Below are positions 1 through 6,001 of a stretch of 6,219 nt of DNA, one piece after another (positions within the stretch are counted from its first letter, which is position 1; each line of letters starts with the position of its first letter). The position numbers and the translations under genes were made by a program. The stretch is taken from assembly GCA_003557825.1 (NCBI GenBank), contig PWNM01000128.1:1-6219 (forward strand). The letters run 5' to 3'. Below the pieces are notes generated by a model. That model made no database searches. It was not told the origin of the DNA and saw only the letters and a list, made by a program, of their open reading frames with translations. Source of the DNA: Candidatus Hydrogenedentota bacterium (GTDB lineage: Bacteria > Hydrogenedentota > Hydrogenedentia > Hydrogenedentales > SLHB01).

Positions 1-1
1 G

Positions 2-100
2 GTAGAGGTAACGCGAGGCCATACGCTGGTTCAGACCTATTCCATCAGCCGAATGCGCACCTACTCGGGGGCCGACATGAAGCCAGAGGATCAGTATTAG
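2..100 (+). CDS. Possible C-terminal end of a convergent gene, product unknown
   Basis: An open frame runs from the left window edge to a TAG stop at 98-100 and would encode 32 residues ending in KPEDQY. The frame holds no stop, its third codon positions are mostly G or C, and its stop overlaps the TAA of the minus-strand glycosyltransferase by 4 nt, a common tail-to-tail arrangement. The peptide is polar and I recognise no domain in it. The case is weak, because another plus-strand frame is also open across these bases and 33 codons is short. If it is not coding, the 96 bases beyond the glycosyltransferase stop hold nothing else I can identify, including no terminator hairpin. Confidence 0.35.
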   Translation, partial: VEVTRGHTLVQTYSISRMRTYSGADMKPEDQY

Positions 101-1308
101 ACCGAGTCGAGTTGTTCCAGGATTACGTCAACCGCCCGACGGTAGCCCCCCGCCTCGTGATAGGATTGGGCAATAGCGGCGACCCGCTCCTGATAGGATT
201 GACCGGCCAGTACCTGCTCGGCGCTGGCCTGTAGCCGTCCGGCGTCCAGCGAACTTGGCCGAAGGCGGATGCCCGCGCCAAGCTGCGCCACCCGGTCGGC
301 TACCATGAATTGGTCTGCCCCTTGAGGAACCACCACCATAGGCGTGTGCTGCAGGATGCTCTCGCTCACGCTATTCATGCCGCCGTGGGTGATAAAGACC
401 GACGCCCGTCCGAGTACCGCAAATTGTGGGACATGGCCCCGAACAATAAAATTCTCGGGACACGGCCCCAGACCTGCGATGTCTGTATTCGCCCCCACCG
501 ACATGACCACCCGCCCCTCCCAGTCGCGAAAAGCCTCGAAACAGAGCCGATAAAAGGCGTCCATCTCGTTAAAAATGGTTCCCATGGCAATGTAGATCAC
601 CGGCGTGTTCTCCAGGGCCTCCCAAGGGAAGTCGGGATCGGGTGGAGTGGGTCGAATGGAGGGGCCGACAAAGCGGTACGAATTGGGGAAACTGTCGGCT
701 GCCGGCTGAAACAAAGTCGAAGTAAAAACAAGATTGACAGGCTCTTCGTTGATAAAGATGTCCATTAACGGTCGAAGAGGCCGGCCGTACTGCCGTCTTA
801 CCCGCCAGGAGGCGCACATGCAACGTATTAAGGACGGAATACTCGTTGCCAGAAAGCGCAGGGCTTGCATGCAACTGTAAGACGATACCATGATCGCACG
901 CATGTTCAGCGCAAAGGTGGTTATCGAGGCGACAGCGGGAATGCCCTGGCGACGGGCGATCAACTTGCCCCAGACGCTCACGGCATCATGAACGATGAGG
1001 TCGGGGGCGAGATCCACGATATCCGTCTCGATCCGCGGCATCAGGAGTTCGGTCCCCTCCATCACCAGAGCCGACAACAGAAAGACATTGGCTACTTCGC
1101 GGGCTCCGAATTGAAAGGAGGTTCGGATATCTTCGACGATGGATTCGTAGCCCCGGAATTCCGCACCCGAAGACGTAATCTTGTCCTCAAAGGCCTTTGT
1201 GGAGTAATAGACGACGCGATGCCCGCGGTGAAGTAGTTCCTCCACTACCGCCAAGGTCGGGTTAATGTGGCCATGTGCAGGCACGCCTACAAATGCAATG
1301 GTTGCCAT
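97..1308 (-). CDS. Macrolide-type (MGT/YjiC-like) GT1 glycosyltransferase
   Basis: The 403-residue protein has the two-lobed GT-B layout of the GT1 family and the usual length (about 390-420) of macrolide glycosyltransferases such as OleD and YjiC, which move a sugar from a nucleotide donor, normally UDP-sugar, to a small hydrophobic acceptor. The N-terminal lobe opens with a beta strand and HGHINP at 12-17. His12 aligns with the catalytic base of OleD, and Asp108 in the LIVHD stretch is a good candidate for its activating acid. The donor lobe carries HVPQ at 292-295, THGGMNSVSE at 308-317 and PQGADQ at 328-333, the sugar and nucleotide binding signature. No signal peptide or clear membrane span is seen, so it is probably cytosolic. 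Residues 137-175 are hydrophobic and basic with several Cys and likely form the variable acceptor region. The ATG at 1308 fits the family N-terminus and has a weak GGGA 8 nt upstream; a GTG at 1347 would add 13 unsupported residues. The acceptor is unknown. Confidence 0.9.
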   Translation of the reverse strand: MATIAFVGVPAHGHINPTLAVVEELLHRGHRVVYYSTKAFEDKITSSGAEFRGYESIVEDIRTSFQFGAREVANVFLLSALVMEGTELLMPRIETDIVDLAPDLIVHDAVSVWGKLIARRQGIPAVASITTFALNMRAIMVSSYSCMQALRFLATSIPSLIRCMCASWRVRRQYGRPLRPLMDIFINEEPVNLVFTSTLFQPAADSFPNSYRFVGPSIRPTPPDPDFPWEALENTPVIYIAMGTIFNEMDAFYRLCFEAFRDWEGRVVMSVGANTDIAGLGPCPENFIVRGHVPQFAVLGRASVFITHGGMNSVSESILQHTPMVVVPQGADQFMVADRVAQLGAGIRLRPSSLDAGRLQASAEQVLAGQSYQERVAAIAQSYHEAGGYRRAVDVILEQLDSV

Positions 1309-1362
1309 GAACGTCGTCCCGGTTGCGTCGGAAATCAAAGGTGTCACCGACCATGTAATGGA

Positions 1363-3045
1363 CTACTGGTTCGACTCGATGTCGGCCGAATATGTGTCGA
1401 TCTTTTCCTGTACGCCTTCGAGATCGGGATCCAACCGCCGGGCACGTTCCCACTCCGCGATCGCTTTGGACACATCGCCCCGCAAGAGATAGGCATCGCC
1501 GAGGTGGTCGCGTAAGATGGCGTCATCGGTCCGCATGTTGTAGATCGCTCGCCGAATCAACTTGATAGCCCGATCGGCGTCGCCCATACGATAATAGATC
1601 CAACCGAGGCTATCAAGGAAATGGGCATTGTCCGGGTCCATCTCGAGGGCTTGCTCGACCAGACGTTTGGCTTCGTCAAGATAGACATTTTCCTCGGCAT
1701 ACATGTAACCGAGGAAATTGAGCACATCGGGATCGTCCATTCCGAGCGAGATGCAAAGGCGCAGGTGCCGAAAGGTTTCGTCGCGTCGATCGGTGCTCTC
1801 AAGCACAATAGCCATGTAATAGTGCAGCAATTTTTGAGACCCAAAGCGCGCAATGGCCCGTTCGAGAACGTGCTCGGCTTCGTCGTACTGGTCGAGGGCG
1901 ATGTGCAATCGGGCATGTATGGTCTCCACCACCAACGACCGGATACTGTCCTCCTCGTAGAGGCGATGAAGCTGATCGATGAAGTACGCACCGCATCCAT
2001 CTTTACCATAGATCAGCACCGTGTCAAGGAGATAGGCGCGGATTTCCTCATCTACGTCGCTGTCGATATTGTCCAGGGTATCCAGGGTGCGGCGGAAGGG
2101 GTCGTCGTTGTGTTTGTGGGCCAGTCCACGGAGCAATACGCCCAGGATCGGTGTCTCATTGGGCGGTACTTCGGCTACAGCTTCGCTGTATCGGCCCAAC
2201 TGCATAAGTAGATACATCCGCTGGACGTGATGAACGGGTTCGTTCATATCCAAGGCATAGAGCTCATCAAGAACAGCCAAGGCGTCTGCGAAGCGCCCCA
2301 TTCGCGCAAGGGCTCCGGCCAGTTTCTCATGGCTGGCGATATCGTCCGGGACTGCCTGAAGATGCTTTTCAAACTGCTCGGCCGCGTCCGCGTTCCGGTC
2401 GAGGTCGAGATAAACCACGCCCAGGAGGTTACGGGCTTGTATCATGTCGGGATTCAATTCGAGGGCACGTTCGAGGGCGGCTCGGGCCCCTTCGGAATCG
2501 TTGATGCGGATCAGGCTGAAAGCATGCTGAAAATGAAGCAGGGCCGAATCGGGGCGGAGCTCAAGGAGTTTTTCATACATGTCAAGGGCAAAGACCAAAT
2601 CATTGGCTTCCTCGGCGACGCGTACCAGGGCTTCGTAGCCCATGGGGCTGTCGGGCTGCAGCGAGATGGCCTGCTGAAAGGCGTTCATGGCCTGATCGTA
2701 TTGATTGGTCTGTTGATACAACCACCCCTTGACCAACCAGAGCGGCGCCAGCCCCGGCGCCATGTCGATGGTGGTTTCGCACATGGCCAGGGCGGACTCC
2801 AAATCGCGCACCCGAATGTAGGTATGAATAAGTTCGAGGCGTAGATGAACATGATGCGGGGCAAGCTTGACGGCGGCCTCGAGTTGCTCTGCTGCTTCCT
2901 CAAATCGGCCTTGCCGGTGATAGATAACCGATGCCAGATAATGAGTGTAGGCGTCGGCTTCCGGAGTACCGCCCGCCGGAGGTGGCGGCAGGGTAACGCA
3001 GCCAGCCAAGAGGACGCACATTCCAATTACTGCGGCTATTCGCAT
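1363..3045 (-). CDS. TPR-repeat lipoprotein
   Basis: This 560-residue protein starts with a short basic and hydrophobic signal and the lipobox LAGC at 13-16, so Cys16 should be lipidated after cleavage by signal peptidase II. A Pro-rich linker (19-23) leads into tetratricopeptide repeats covering roughly residues 30-295 and 375-540. Helix-turn-helix pairs of 34 residues with the G/A/P pattern are clear, for example around 98-131, 200-233, 440-473, 474-507 and 508-541. The C-terminal set, with LGWIYYRMGD and DHLGDAYLLRGD, is the part most conserved among bacterial TPR proteins. The middle (about 296-375) is less regular. TPR arrays act as protein-binding scaffolds; the lipid anchor would place this one at a membrane, outer membrane if the cell is Gram-negative. 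The partner is unknown. The start is set by the lipobox and by GGAGG 9 nt upstream; the frame extends upstream to 3204 but that stretch lies inside rnhB. It overlaps rnhB by 10 nt, suggesting coupled translation. Confidence 0.9.
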   Translation of the reverse strand: MRIAAVIGMCVLLAGCVTLPPPPAGGTPEADAYTHYLASVIYHRQGRFEEAAEQLEAAVKLAPHHVHLRLELIHTYIRVRDLESALAMCETTIDMAPGLAPLWLVKGWLYQQTNQYDQAMNAFQQAISLQPDSPMGYEALVRVAEEANDLVFALDMYEKLLELRPDSALLHFQHAFSLIRINDSEGARAALERALELNPDMIQARNLLGVVYLDLDRNADAAEQFEKHLQAVPDDIASHEKLAGALARMGRFADALAVLDELYALDMNEPVHHVQRMYLLMQLGRYSEAVAEVPPNETPILGVLLRGLAHKHNDDPFRRTLDTLDNIDSDVDEEIRAYLLDTVLIYGKDGCGAYFIDQLHRLYEEDSIRSLVVETIHARLHIALDQYDEAEHVLERAIARFGSQKLLHYYMAIVLESTDRRDETFRHLRLCISLGMDDPDVLNFLGYMYAEENVYLDEAKRLVEQALEMDPDNAHFLDSLGWIYYRMGDADRAIKLIRRAIYNMRTDDAILRDHLGDAYLLRGDVSKAIAEWERARRLDPDLEGVQEKIDTYSADIESNQ

Positions 3046-3839
3046 GCAGCCCGTCCTCCCTGTGATTCGATGATTCCTTGCGGGACGGCATATTGCGCAA
3101 CCGGAGCAAAGCTTGTGCGGTGCTCGGAACAGGGCCCATACTGCCGCAGCGCCTCGATGTGGTCTGCCGTTCCGTAGCCTTTGTGCCGACCAAAACCGTA
3201 ACACGGATAGCGCCGGTCGTATTCACTCATGATCCGGTCACGAACAACTTTGGCTACGATACTGGCCGCTGCAATGGACAGGGACTTCTGATCGCCTTTG
3301 ATGACACGCTGCTGGGGAATGCGGCAACCGGGAATCGAAAATCCGTCGACCAACAGAAAGTCCGGCATGGGATCCAGCCGCATCACGGCCTGCATCATTG
3401 CGCGGTAGTTGGCCGCCTGGATACCGCCGGCATCAATGGTCTCGACGTCGACCGTGCCCACGCCGATGGCATGTCCGCCCCGATGGAGTTCGAGAAACAG
3501 GCGTTCCCGCTGAACGGCGCTCATCTGCTTCGAATCGTTCAAGCCGGGAACCGGTCCGGTAAGTATCACTGCCGCCGCCACAATAGGCCCCGCCAGCGGA
3601 CCGCGCCCGGCCTCATCGATTCCCGCCACAAGGGCATAGCCCTGCGCCTGAGCGGCATATTCGAGTTGCATGCGTTCAGTAAGGCGCTGGGTTTCGGTTT
3701 GTTGACGGCGTAGACGCATCGCGCATTGGCGATACAATGTCTGCGCACCGGCGCGGGGATCGGCCTCAAGCGCGGCAAGCAAGGCCGGATCGTAGGGGGG
3801 ACCTGCTGCAACGGCTTGTCGCAGTTCACTCAATTTCAC
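3036..3839 (-). CDS. rnhB: Ribonuclease HII
   Basis: RNase HII cuts the RNA strand of RNA-DNA hybrids and removes single ribonucleotides misincorporated in DNA. With the GTG start the protein has 267 residues. The catalytic core begins at about residue 70: GIDEAGRGPLAGP gives Asp75 and Glu76 and the GRG motif, NDSK follows at 101-104, LVDG gives Asp165, KGDQKSLSIAAASI lies at 181-194, and VRDR gives Asp201, so the DEDD metal-binding set is complete. HRTSFAPV near the C-terminus is typical. The first 70 residues are a mostly helical charged extension, of the kind found in the longer Firmicutes-type enzymes. The start is uncertain: GTG at 3839 has GGAG 10 nt upstream and gives the family-like KLSELRQ, while ATG at 3863 adds eight residues but has a purine run touching the codon. 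The frame stays open up to 4040, but that runs through the terminator and into rplS. The gene follows the terminator, so it needs readthrough or its own promoter; I saw no convincing promoter. Confidence 0.95.
   Translation of the reverse strand: MKLSELRQAVAAGPPYDPALLAALEADPRAGAQTLYRQCAMRLRRQQTETQRLTERMQLEYAAQAQGYALVAGIDEAGRGPLAGPIVAAAVILTGPVPGLNDSKQMSAVQRERLFLELHRGGHAIGVGTVDVETIDAGGIQAANYRAMMQAVMRLDPMPDFLLVDGFSIPGCRIPQQRVIKGDQKSLSIAAASIVAKVVRDRIMSEYDRRYPCYGFGRHKGYGTADHIEALRQYGPCSEHRTSFAPVAQYAVPQGIIESQGGRAACE
3055..3059 (-). promoter_or_regulatory. Ribosome binding site of the TPR lipoprotein gene
   Basis: GGAGG lies 9 nt before the ATG at 3045, inside the last codons of rnhB. It fixes the start that yields the lipoprotein signal and argues against longer in-frame starts. 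Confidence 0.75.
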
Positions 3840-3849
3840 CGTTGTCCAA

Positions 3850-3853
3850 CTCC
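3850..3853 (-). promoter_or_regulatory. Likely ribosome binding site deciding the rnhB start
   Basis: GGAG sits 10 nt before the GTG at 3839. The competing ATG at 3863 has GAGAGG immediately adjacent, too close for normal initiation, so the GTG is preferred. Confidence 0.5.
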
Positions 3854-3906
3854 GTTCAGGCATCCTCTCAGCCAGGCTTGCACTCGGTATTCGCCTCTGG
3901 ATATTC

Positions 3907-3938
3907 AAAAAGAGGGCGGATTCCTGCCGCCCTCTTTT
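3907..3938 (-). terminator. Intrinsic terminator after rplS
   Basis: On the minus strand a 12-bp perfect stem, with the GC-rich core GAGGGCGG pairing CCGCCCTC around a 7-nt loop, ends in TTTTT at 3911-3907. It starts 58 nt past the rplS stop and should end the rpsP-khpA-rimM-trmD-rplS transcript. The flanking A and T runs make it symmetric, so it could also stop plus-strand transcription. Confidence 0.92.
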
Positions 3939-3950
3939 CACTATACCATC

Positions 3951-3991
3951 GCGCCATGGTCTGCTACCAATCAGGCACAGACCGCTGGCAC
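3951..3991 (-). other. Long imperfect RNA hairpin in the rplS 3' untranslated region
   Basis: Five nucleotides past the rplS stop the transcript can fold into one extended hairpin. GUGCCA (3991-3986) pairs UGGCGC (3956-3951), GGUCUG (3983-3978) pairs CAGACC (3963-3958), and UGCC (3977-3974) pairs GGUA (3968-3965) around a 5-nt loop. That makes 16 pairs including two G-U, broken only by a 2x1 internal loop and one bulged G. No U tract follows, so it is not itself a terminator; the true terminator hairpin starts 12 nt later. It may protect the mRNA 3' end, be an RNase III site or be a regulatory element; the function is inference. Confidence 0.6.
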
Positions 3992-3996
3992 AGTTT

Positions 3997-4374
3997 TTAC
4001 TGGGCTGTCGGCGTCGTCGACCGTCCTTTAATCTTGACACGGGCAGCTTTTCCGGATCGACCTCGAAGGTAGTACAGCTTCGAGCGTCGTACGCTTCCTT
4101 CGCGCATCACTTCTACCTTTTCGACCCGCGGCGAATGCAGCGGGAAAACGCGCTCGACGCCCACGCCAAAGGCCACGCGCCGCACGGTGAACTTGGCATG
4201 GGGGGTTTCTCCGCCTTTGCGTCCAATCACCAAGCCTTCAAAGACCTGGATCCGCTCTTTCTCACCCTCGACGATGCGGAAGTGGACGCGCACCGTATCG
4301 CCTACACGGAACTTTGGAATGCGATCCGCGGGCTTCGTATGAGCCTGACTGACTTCTTTCACGATGGGATTCAC
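3997..4374 (-). CDS. rplS: 50S ribosomal protein L19
   Basis: L19 is a large-subunit protein at the interface with the 30S subunit. The 125-residue product matches the family along nearly its whole length: MNPIVKEV at the start, KFRVGDTVRVHFRIVEG at 21-37, ERIQVFEGLVI at 40-50, FGVGVERVFPLHSPRVEKVEV at 69-89 (the longest conserved run), and KLYYLRGRSGKAARVK at 99-114. A basic Thr-rich tail makes it slightly longer than the usual 115 or so residues. The start is GTG at 4374 and forms a GTGA 4-nt overlap with the trmD stop; AAGGAG lies 8 nt upstream, so it can be initiated directly as well as by coupling. It is the last gene before the terminator. Confidence 0.98.
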   Translation of the reverse strand: MNPIVKEVSQAHTKPADRIPKFRVGDTVRVHFRIVEGEKERIQVFEGLVIGRKGGETPHAKFTVRRVAFGVGVERVFPLHSPRVEKVEVMREGSVRRSKLYYLRGRSGKAARVKIKGRSTTPTAQ

Positions 4375-5135
4375 GTCTTGTTCTCCTTGTTGATGCCCGA
4401 AGCCACGCCTCGGGATTCCGCCTCGATCTCGGCCAGGAGCGCGCGGTCATCATCGCTGCAGAATTCGAGCAAATCGGGACGCCGCTCCCGTGTAATACGT
4501 AATGCTTCTTTTCGTCGCCATCGCGCAATGGCGGCATGATTGCCTTCGCGCAAAACGGCCGGGACCTCGAGGTCCCGGAATACTGCGGGCCGCGTGTATT
4601 GGGGCGGACCCAGAATGCCTGTATAAAACGAATCCGTTGTGACGGATTCCCAATCGCCTACGATGCCAGGAATCATCCGGCTAATCGCGTCGATAACCAC
4701 CAACGCCGGCAATTCGCCGCCGCTGAGCACATAGTCTCCAATCGATATTTCATCGGTGCAGAGTGCCCGACTGACTCGTTCATCAACACCTTCATAGCGG
4801 GGACACACCAACACCAAATCGGGCTGCGCAGCCAATTCGCTCACAATTTCCTGATCAAGCCGCCGTCCTCGAGGACTCATAAGAATCACCCGTTCGAGGG
4901 AGTTCCGATCACGCAGGCTCTCGATCGCCGCAAACATCGGTTCACACCGCATAACCATGCCGGGGCCCCCGCCGAAGGGGGCGTCGTCGACCGTGCCGTG
5001 ACGGTCGAGGGCAAAATCGCGCAGATTAGTCACGTCCACGTCGAGGAGCCCGTTGTCTATGGCCCGGCCCAATAGGCTCAACGAGAGTGGAGCCTCGAAC
5101 ATCTCCGGAAATATAGTGACGACGTCAATCCGCAT
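4371..5135 (-). CDS. trmD: tRNA (guanine-N1)-methyltransferase TrmD
   Basis: TrmD uses S-adenosylmethionine to methylate G37 next to the anticodon and prevents +1 frameshifting. The 254-residue protein has the normal length. It shows the trefoil-knot SPOUT core: FPEMF at 9-13, DDAPFGGGPGMVM at 50-62, SPRGRRLDQ at 87-95, CPRYEGVDERV at 111-121, and SIGDYVLSGGELP at 131-143, which contains cofactor-binding knot residues. Arg153 and Asp168 (in the TDSF motif) align with Arg154 and Asp169 of the E. coli enzyme, the catalytic pair. QYTRPAVF and the GNHAAIARWRRKEAL stretch of the C-terminal tRNA-binding domain follow. The ATG at 5135 gives the canonical MRIDVVTIFP start but has no recognisable Shine-Dalgarno sequence, and it lies inside the end of rimM (11-nt overlap). 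Translation is therefore probably coupled to rimM, which would keep TrmD low relative to L19. Confidence 0.98.
   Translation of the reverse strand: MRIDVVTIFPEMFEAPLSLSLLGRAIDNGLLDVDVTNLRDFALDRHGTVDDAPFGGGPGMVMRCEPMFAAIESLRDRNSLERVILMSPRGRRLDQEIVSELAAQPDLVLVCPRYEGVDERVSRALCTDEISIGDYVLSGGELPALVVIDAISRMIPGIVGDWESVTTDSFYTGILGPPQYTRPAVFRDLEVPAVLREGNHAAIARWRRKEALRITRERRPDLLEFCSDDDRALLAEIEAESRGVASGINKENKT
4383..4388 (-). promoter_or_regulatory. Ribosome binding site of rplS
   Basis: AAGGAG is placed 8 nt before the GTG at 4374, within the final codons of trmD. It is the strongest ribosome binding site in the cluster and supports the GTG start, fitting a gene that must be made in far larger amounts than trmD. 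Confidence 0.75.
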
Positions 5136-5649
5136 CGTCGTAAAATGGCGTCAGATCGTGAAACACGATGCGGCGCCGCTCCGTATCAATGGTGTCCACA
5201 AATGCATCGACCACCGGCACGGACGCCCGGCGGCCGTCATGGGTGCGAATCTCGACTACGTCGTTTGCCGCCGCGGCATAGGCATCCTCGATGGAGCCTA
5301 CAACTGCGCCGCTATCATCGACAACATCAAATCCTATCAACTGCACTGGAGCGACCCGGTCGGCATCTTCCTCGGCCAATTCTTCCGAAAGGACGACCAC
5401 CGCCGCATTGCGCATGGCCGCAACGGAATCGCGGGTAACCCCCGGGCCCAGCTCGACCAGTACATGCTCCGACGTCAGTCGGACATGGGCCACGCGGCAA
5501 CGCAGCATTCGTGAATCACTCAGGACAAGCCGTATCCACTCAGCGCGCTTAAGCGCCGCCGCATACGTGGCCTTCGCAGCGATCCGAAGGGTGCGTGACG
5601 GGACATTAACCGACTGCACGACGCCTATTCGAATCCACTCCTCTGCCAT
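5125..5649 (-). CDS. rimM: Ribosome maturation factor RimM, divergent N-terminal domain
   Basis: RimM binds ribosomal protein S19 and helps mature the 30S head and process 16S rRNA. The 174-residue product has the family's length and the conserved gene position before trmD. The C-terminal PRC-barrel domain (about 101-170) is easy to recognise: QLIGFDVVDDSGAVVGSIED, then AANDVVEI, VPVVDAF and a closing RIVFHDL strand. The N-terminal domain (about 5-90) keeps the beta-strand rhythm, but the usual AHGLKGEV signature after the first strand is absent; the stretch VQSVNVPSRTLRI stands there instead. No frame disruption is visible, so this looks like divergence, not decay. The ATG at 5649 gives the expected short lead before the first strand, though GGGAG is only 3 nt away, so initiation may be weak. 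Identity rests on the PRC domain plus gene context. Confidence 0.88.
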   Translation of the reverse strand: MAEEWIRIGVVQSVNVPSRTLRIAAKATYAAALKRAEWIRLVLSDSRMLRCRVAHVRLTSEHVLVELGPGVTRDSVAAMRNAAVVVLSEELAEEDADRVAPVQLIGFDVVDDSGAVVGSIEDAYAAAANDVVEIRTHDGRRASVPVVDAFVDTIDTERRRIVFHDLTPFYDDAD

Positions 5650-5673
5650 ACGCTCCCGACGTCCAACAGGGGC

Positions 5674-5904
5674 TTACTCGACGATCTGCAGGTTTACCCG
5701 TACGTCGGCCTTGGCCGCCGCCGAGTTGACCACCGTCCGAATCGACTTGGCGGTTCGGCCGTCTTTTCCAATCACCCGGCCCATATCGTCCGGGTGAACA
5801 TGTAGCTCCAGCGTCTGGCCGTCTTCGCCTTCGATGATGCGTACTTGCACATCTTCAGGGTGTTCGACCAGCTTTTTTGCGATTAACTCAACCAGTTCTT
5901 TCAC
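5674..5904 (-). CDS. khpA: KH-domain RNA-binding protein KhpA
   Basis: KhpA (YlqC) is a small single-KH protein that, in Gram-positive bacteria, pairs with KhpB/Jag to bind many RNAs and influence cell division and elongation. The 76-residue length is typical. The N-terminus KELVELIAKKLVEHPEDVQV and the MGRVIGKDGRTAKSIR core with the GKDG loop at 46-49 are diagnostic. The start is GTG at 5904, preceded by GGAG at a 9-nt distance. A longer in-frame GTG at 5949 would add 15 residues that match nothing and would begin within a duplicated segment. The gene lies 73 nt after rpsP and 24 nt before rimM, its usual place. Partner khpB is not in this window. Confidence 0.95.
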   Translation of the reverse strand: MKELVELIAKKLVEHPEDVQVRIIEGEDGQTLELHVHPDDMGRVIGKDGRTAKSIRTVVNSAAAKADVRVNLQIVE

Positions 5905-5913
5905 GGAATGGTT

Positions 5914-5917
5914 CTCC
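5914..5917 (-). promoter_or_regulatory. Ribosome binding site of khpA
   Basis: GGAG lies 9 nt before the GTG at 5904 and selects this start over the upstream GTG at 5949. Confidence 0.6.
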
Positions 5918-5926
5918 GCGCATACG

Positions 5927-5941
5927 CACCCGCTACGGGCG
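5927..5941 (-). other. Small hairpin before khpA
   Basis: CGCCCG and CGGGTG can pair (six pairs, one G-U) around a UAG loop, ending 9 nt upstream of the khpA ribosome binding site. No U tract follows, so it is not a terminator. It could modulate khpA translation or be chance in GC-rich DNA. Confidence 0.3.
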
Positions 5942-5945
5942 ACGC

Positions 5946-6001
5946 GCACTTATTCCGCGGCGGACTCGTCCGTGCACTTATTCCGCGGCGGACTCGTCCG
6001 T
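5946..6001 (-). repeat. Perfect 28-bp tandem duplication across the rpsP stop codon
   Basis: Bases 5946-5973 and 5974-6001 are identical. Each unit holds the last codons of rpsP (DESAAE) with the TAA stop and a few bases beyond. Because the promoter-proximal copy keeps the original frame and stop, the S16 protein is unaffected; the second copy is noncoding and extends the rpsP-khpA spacer. The unit length is not a multiple of three. Each copy contains CGGA and TCCG arms that could form a 4-bp hairpin with a tetraloop. Confidence 0.9.

Noticed and set aside
1621..2844. Two long plus-strand open frames (1621-2211 and 2227-2844)
   Set aside because: They lie opposite the TPR gene in the GC-rich complementary frame, show no recognisable domain and have no independent support.
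3046..3204. Longer TPR protein starting upstream at 3204
   Set aside because: The added 53 residues are an rnhB shadow; the lipobox signal and GGAGG support the ATG at 3045.
3078..3713. Plus-strand open frame opposite rnhB
   Set aside because: It mirrors conserved RNase HII codons and has no family features.
3940..3945. TATAGT on the minus strand as a -10 box for rnhB
   Set aside because: No acceptable -35 element lies 16-18 nt upstream, and the transcript would run straight into the terminator hairpin before rnhB.
3840..4040. N-terminal extension of the rnhB frame up to 4040
   Set aside because: It reads through the intrinsic terminator, the 3' hairpin and into antisense-frame rplS sequence, and the residues resemble no RNase HII.
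4536..5075. Plus-strand open frame opposite trmD
   Set aside because: It is a shadow of a fully conserved trmD.
5905..5949. Longer khpA starting at the GTG at 5949
   Set aside because: The extra 15 residues match no KhpA, and GGAG before the GTG at 5904 gives the standard length.
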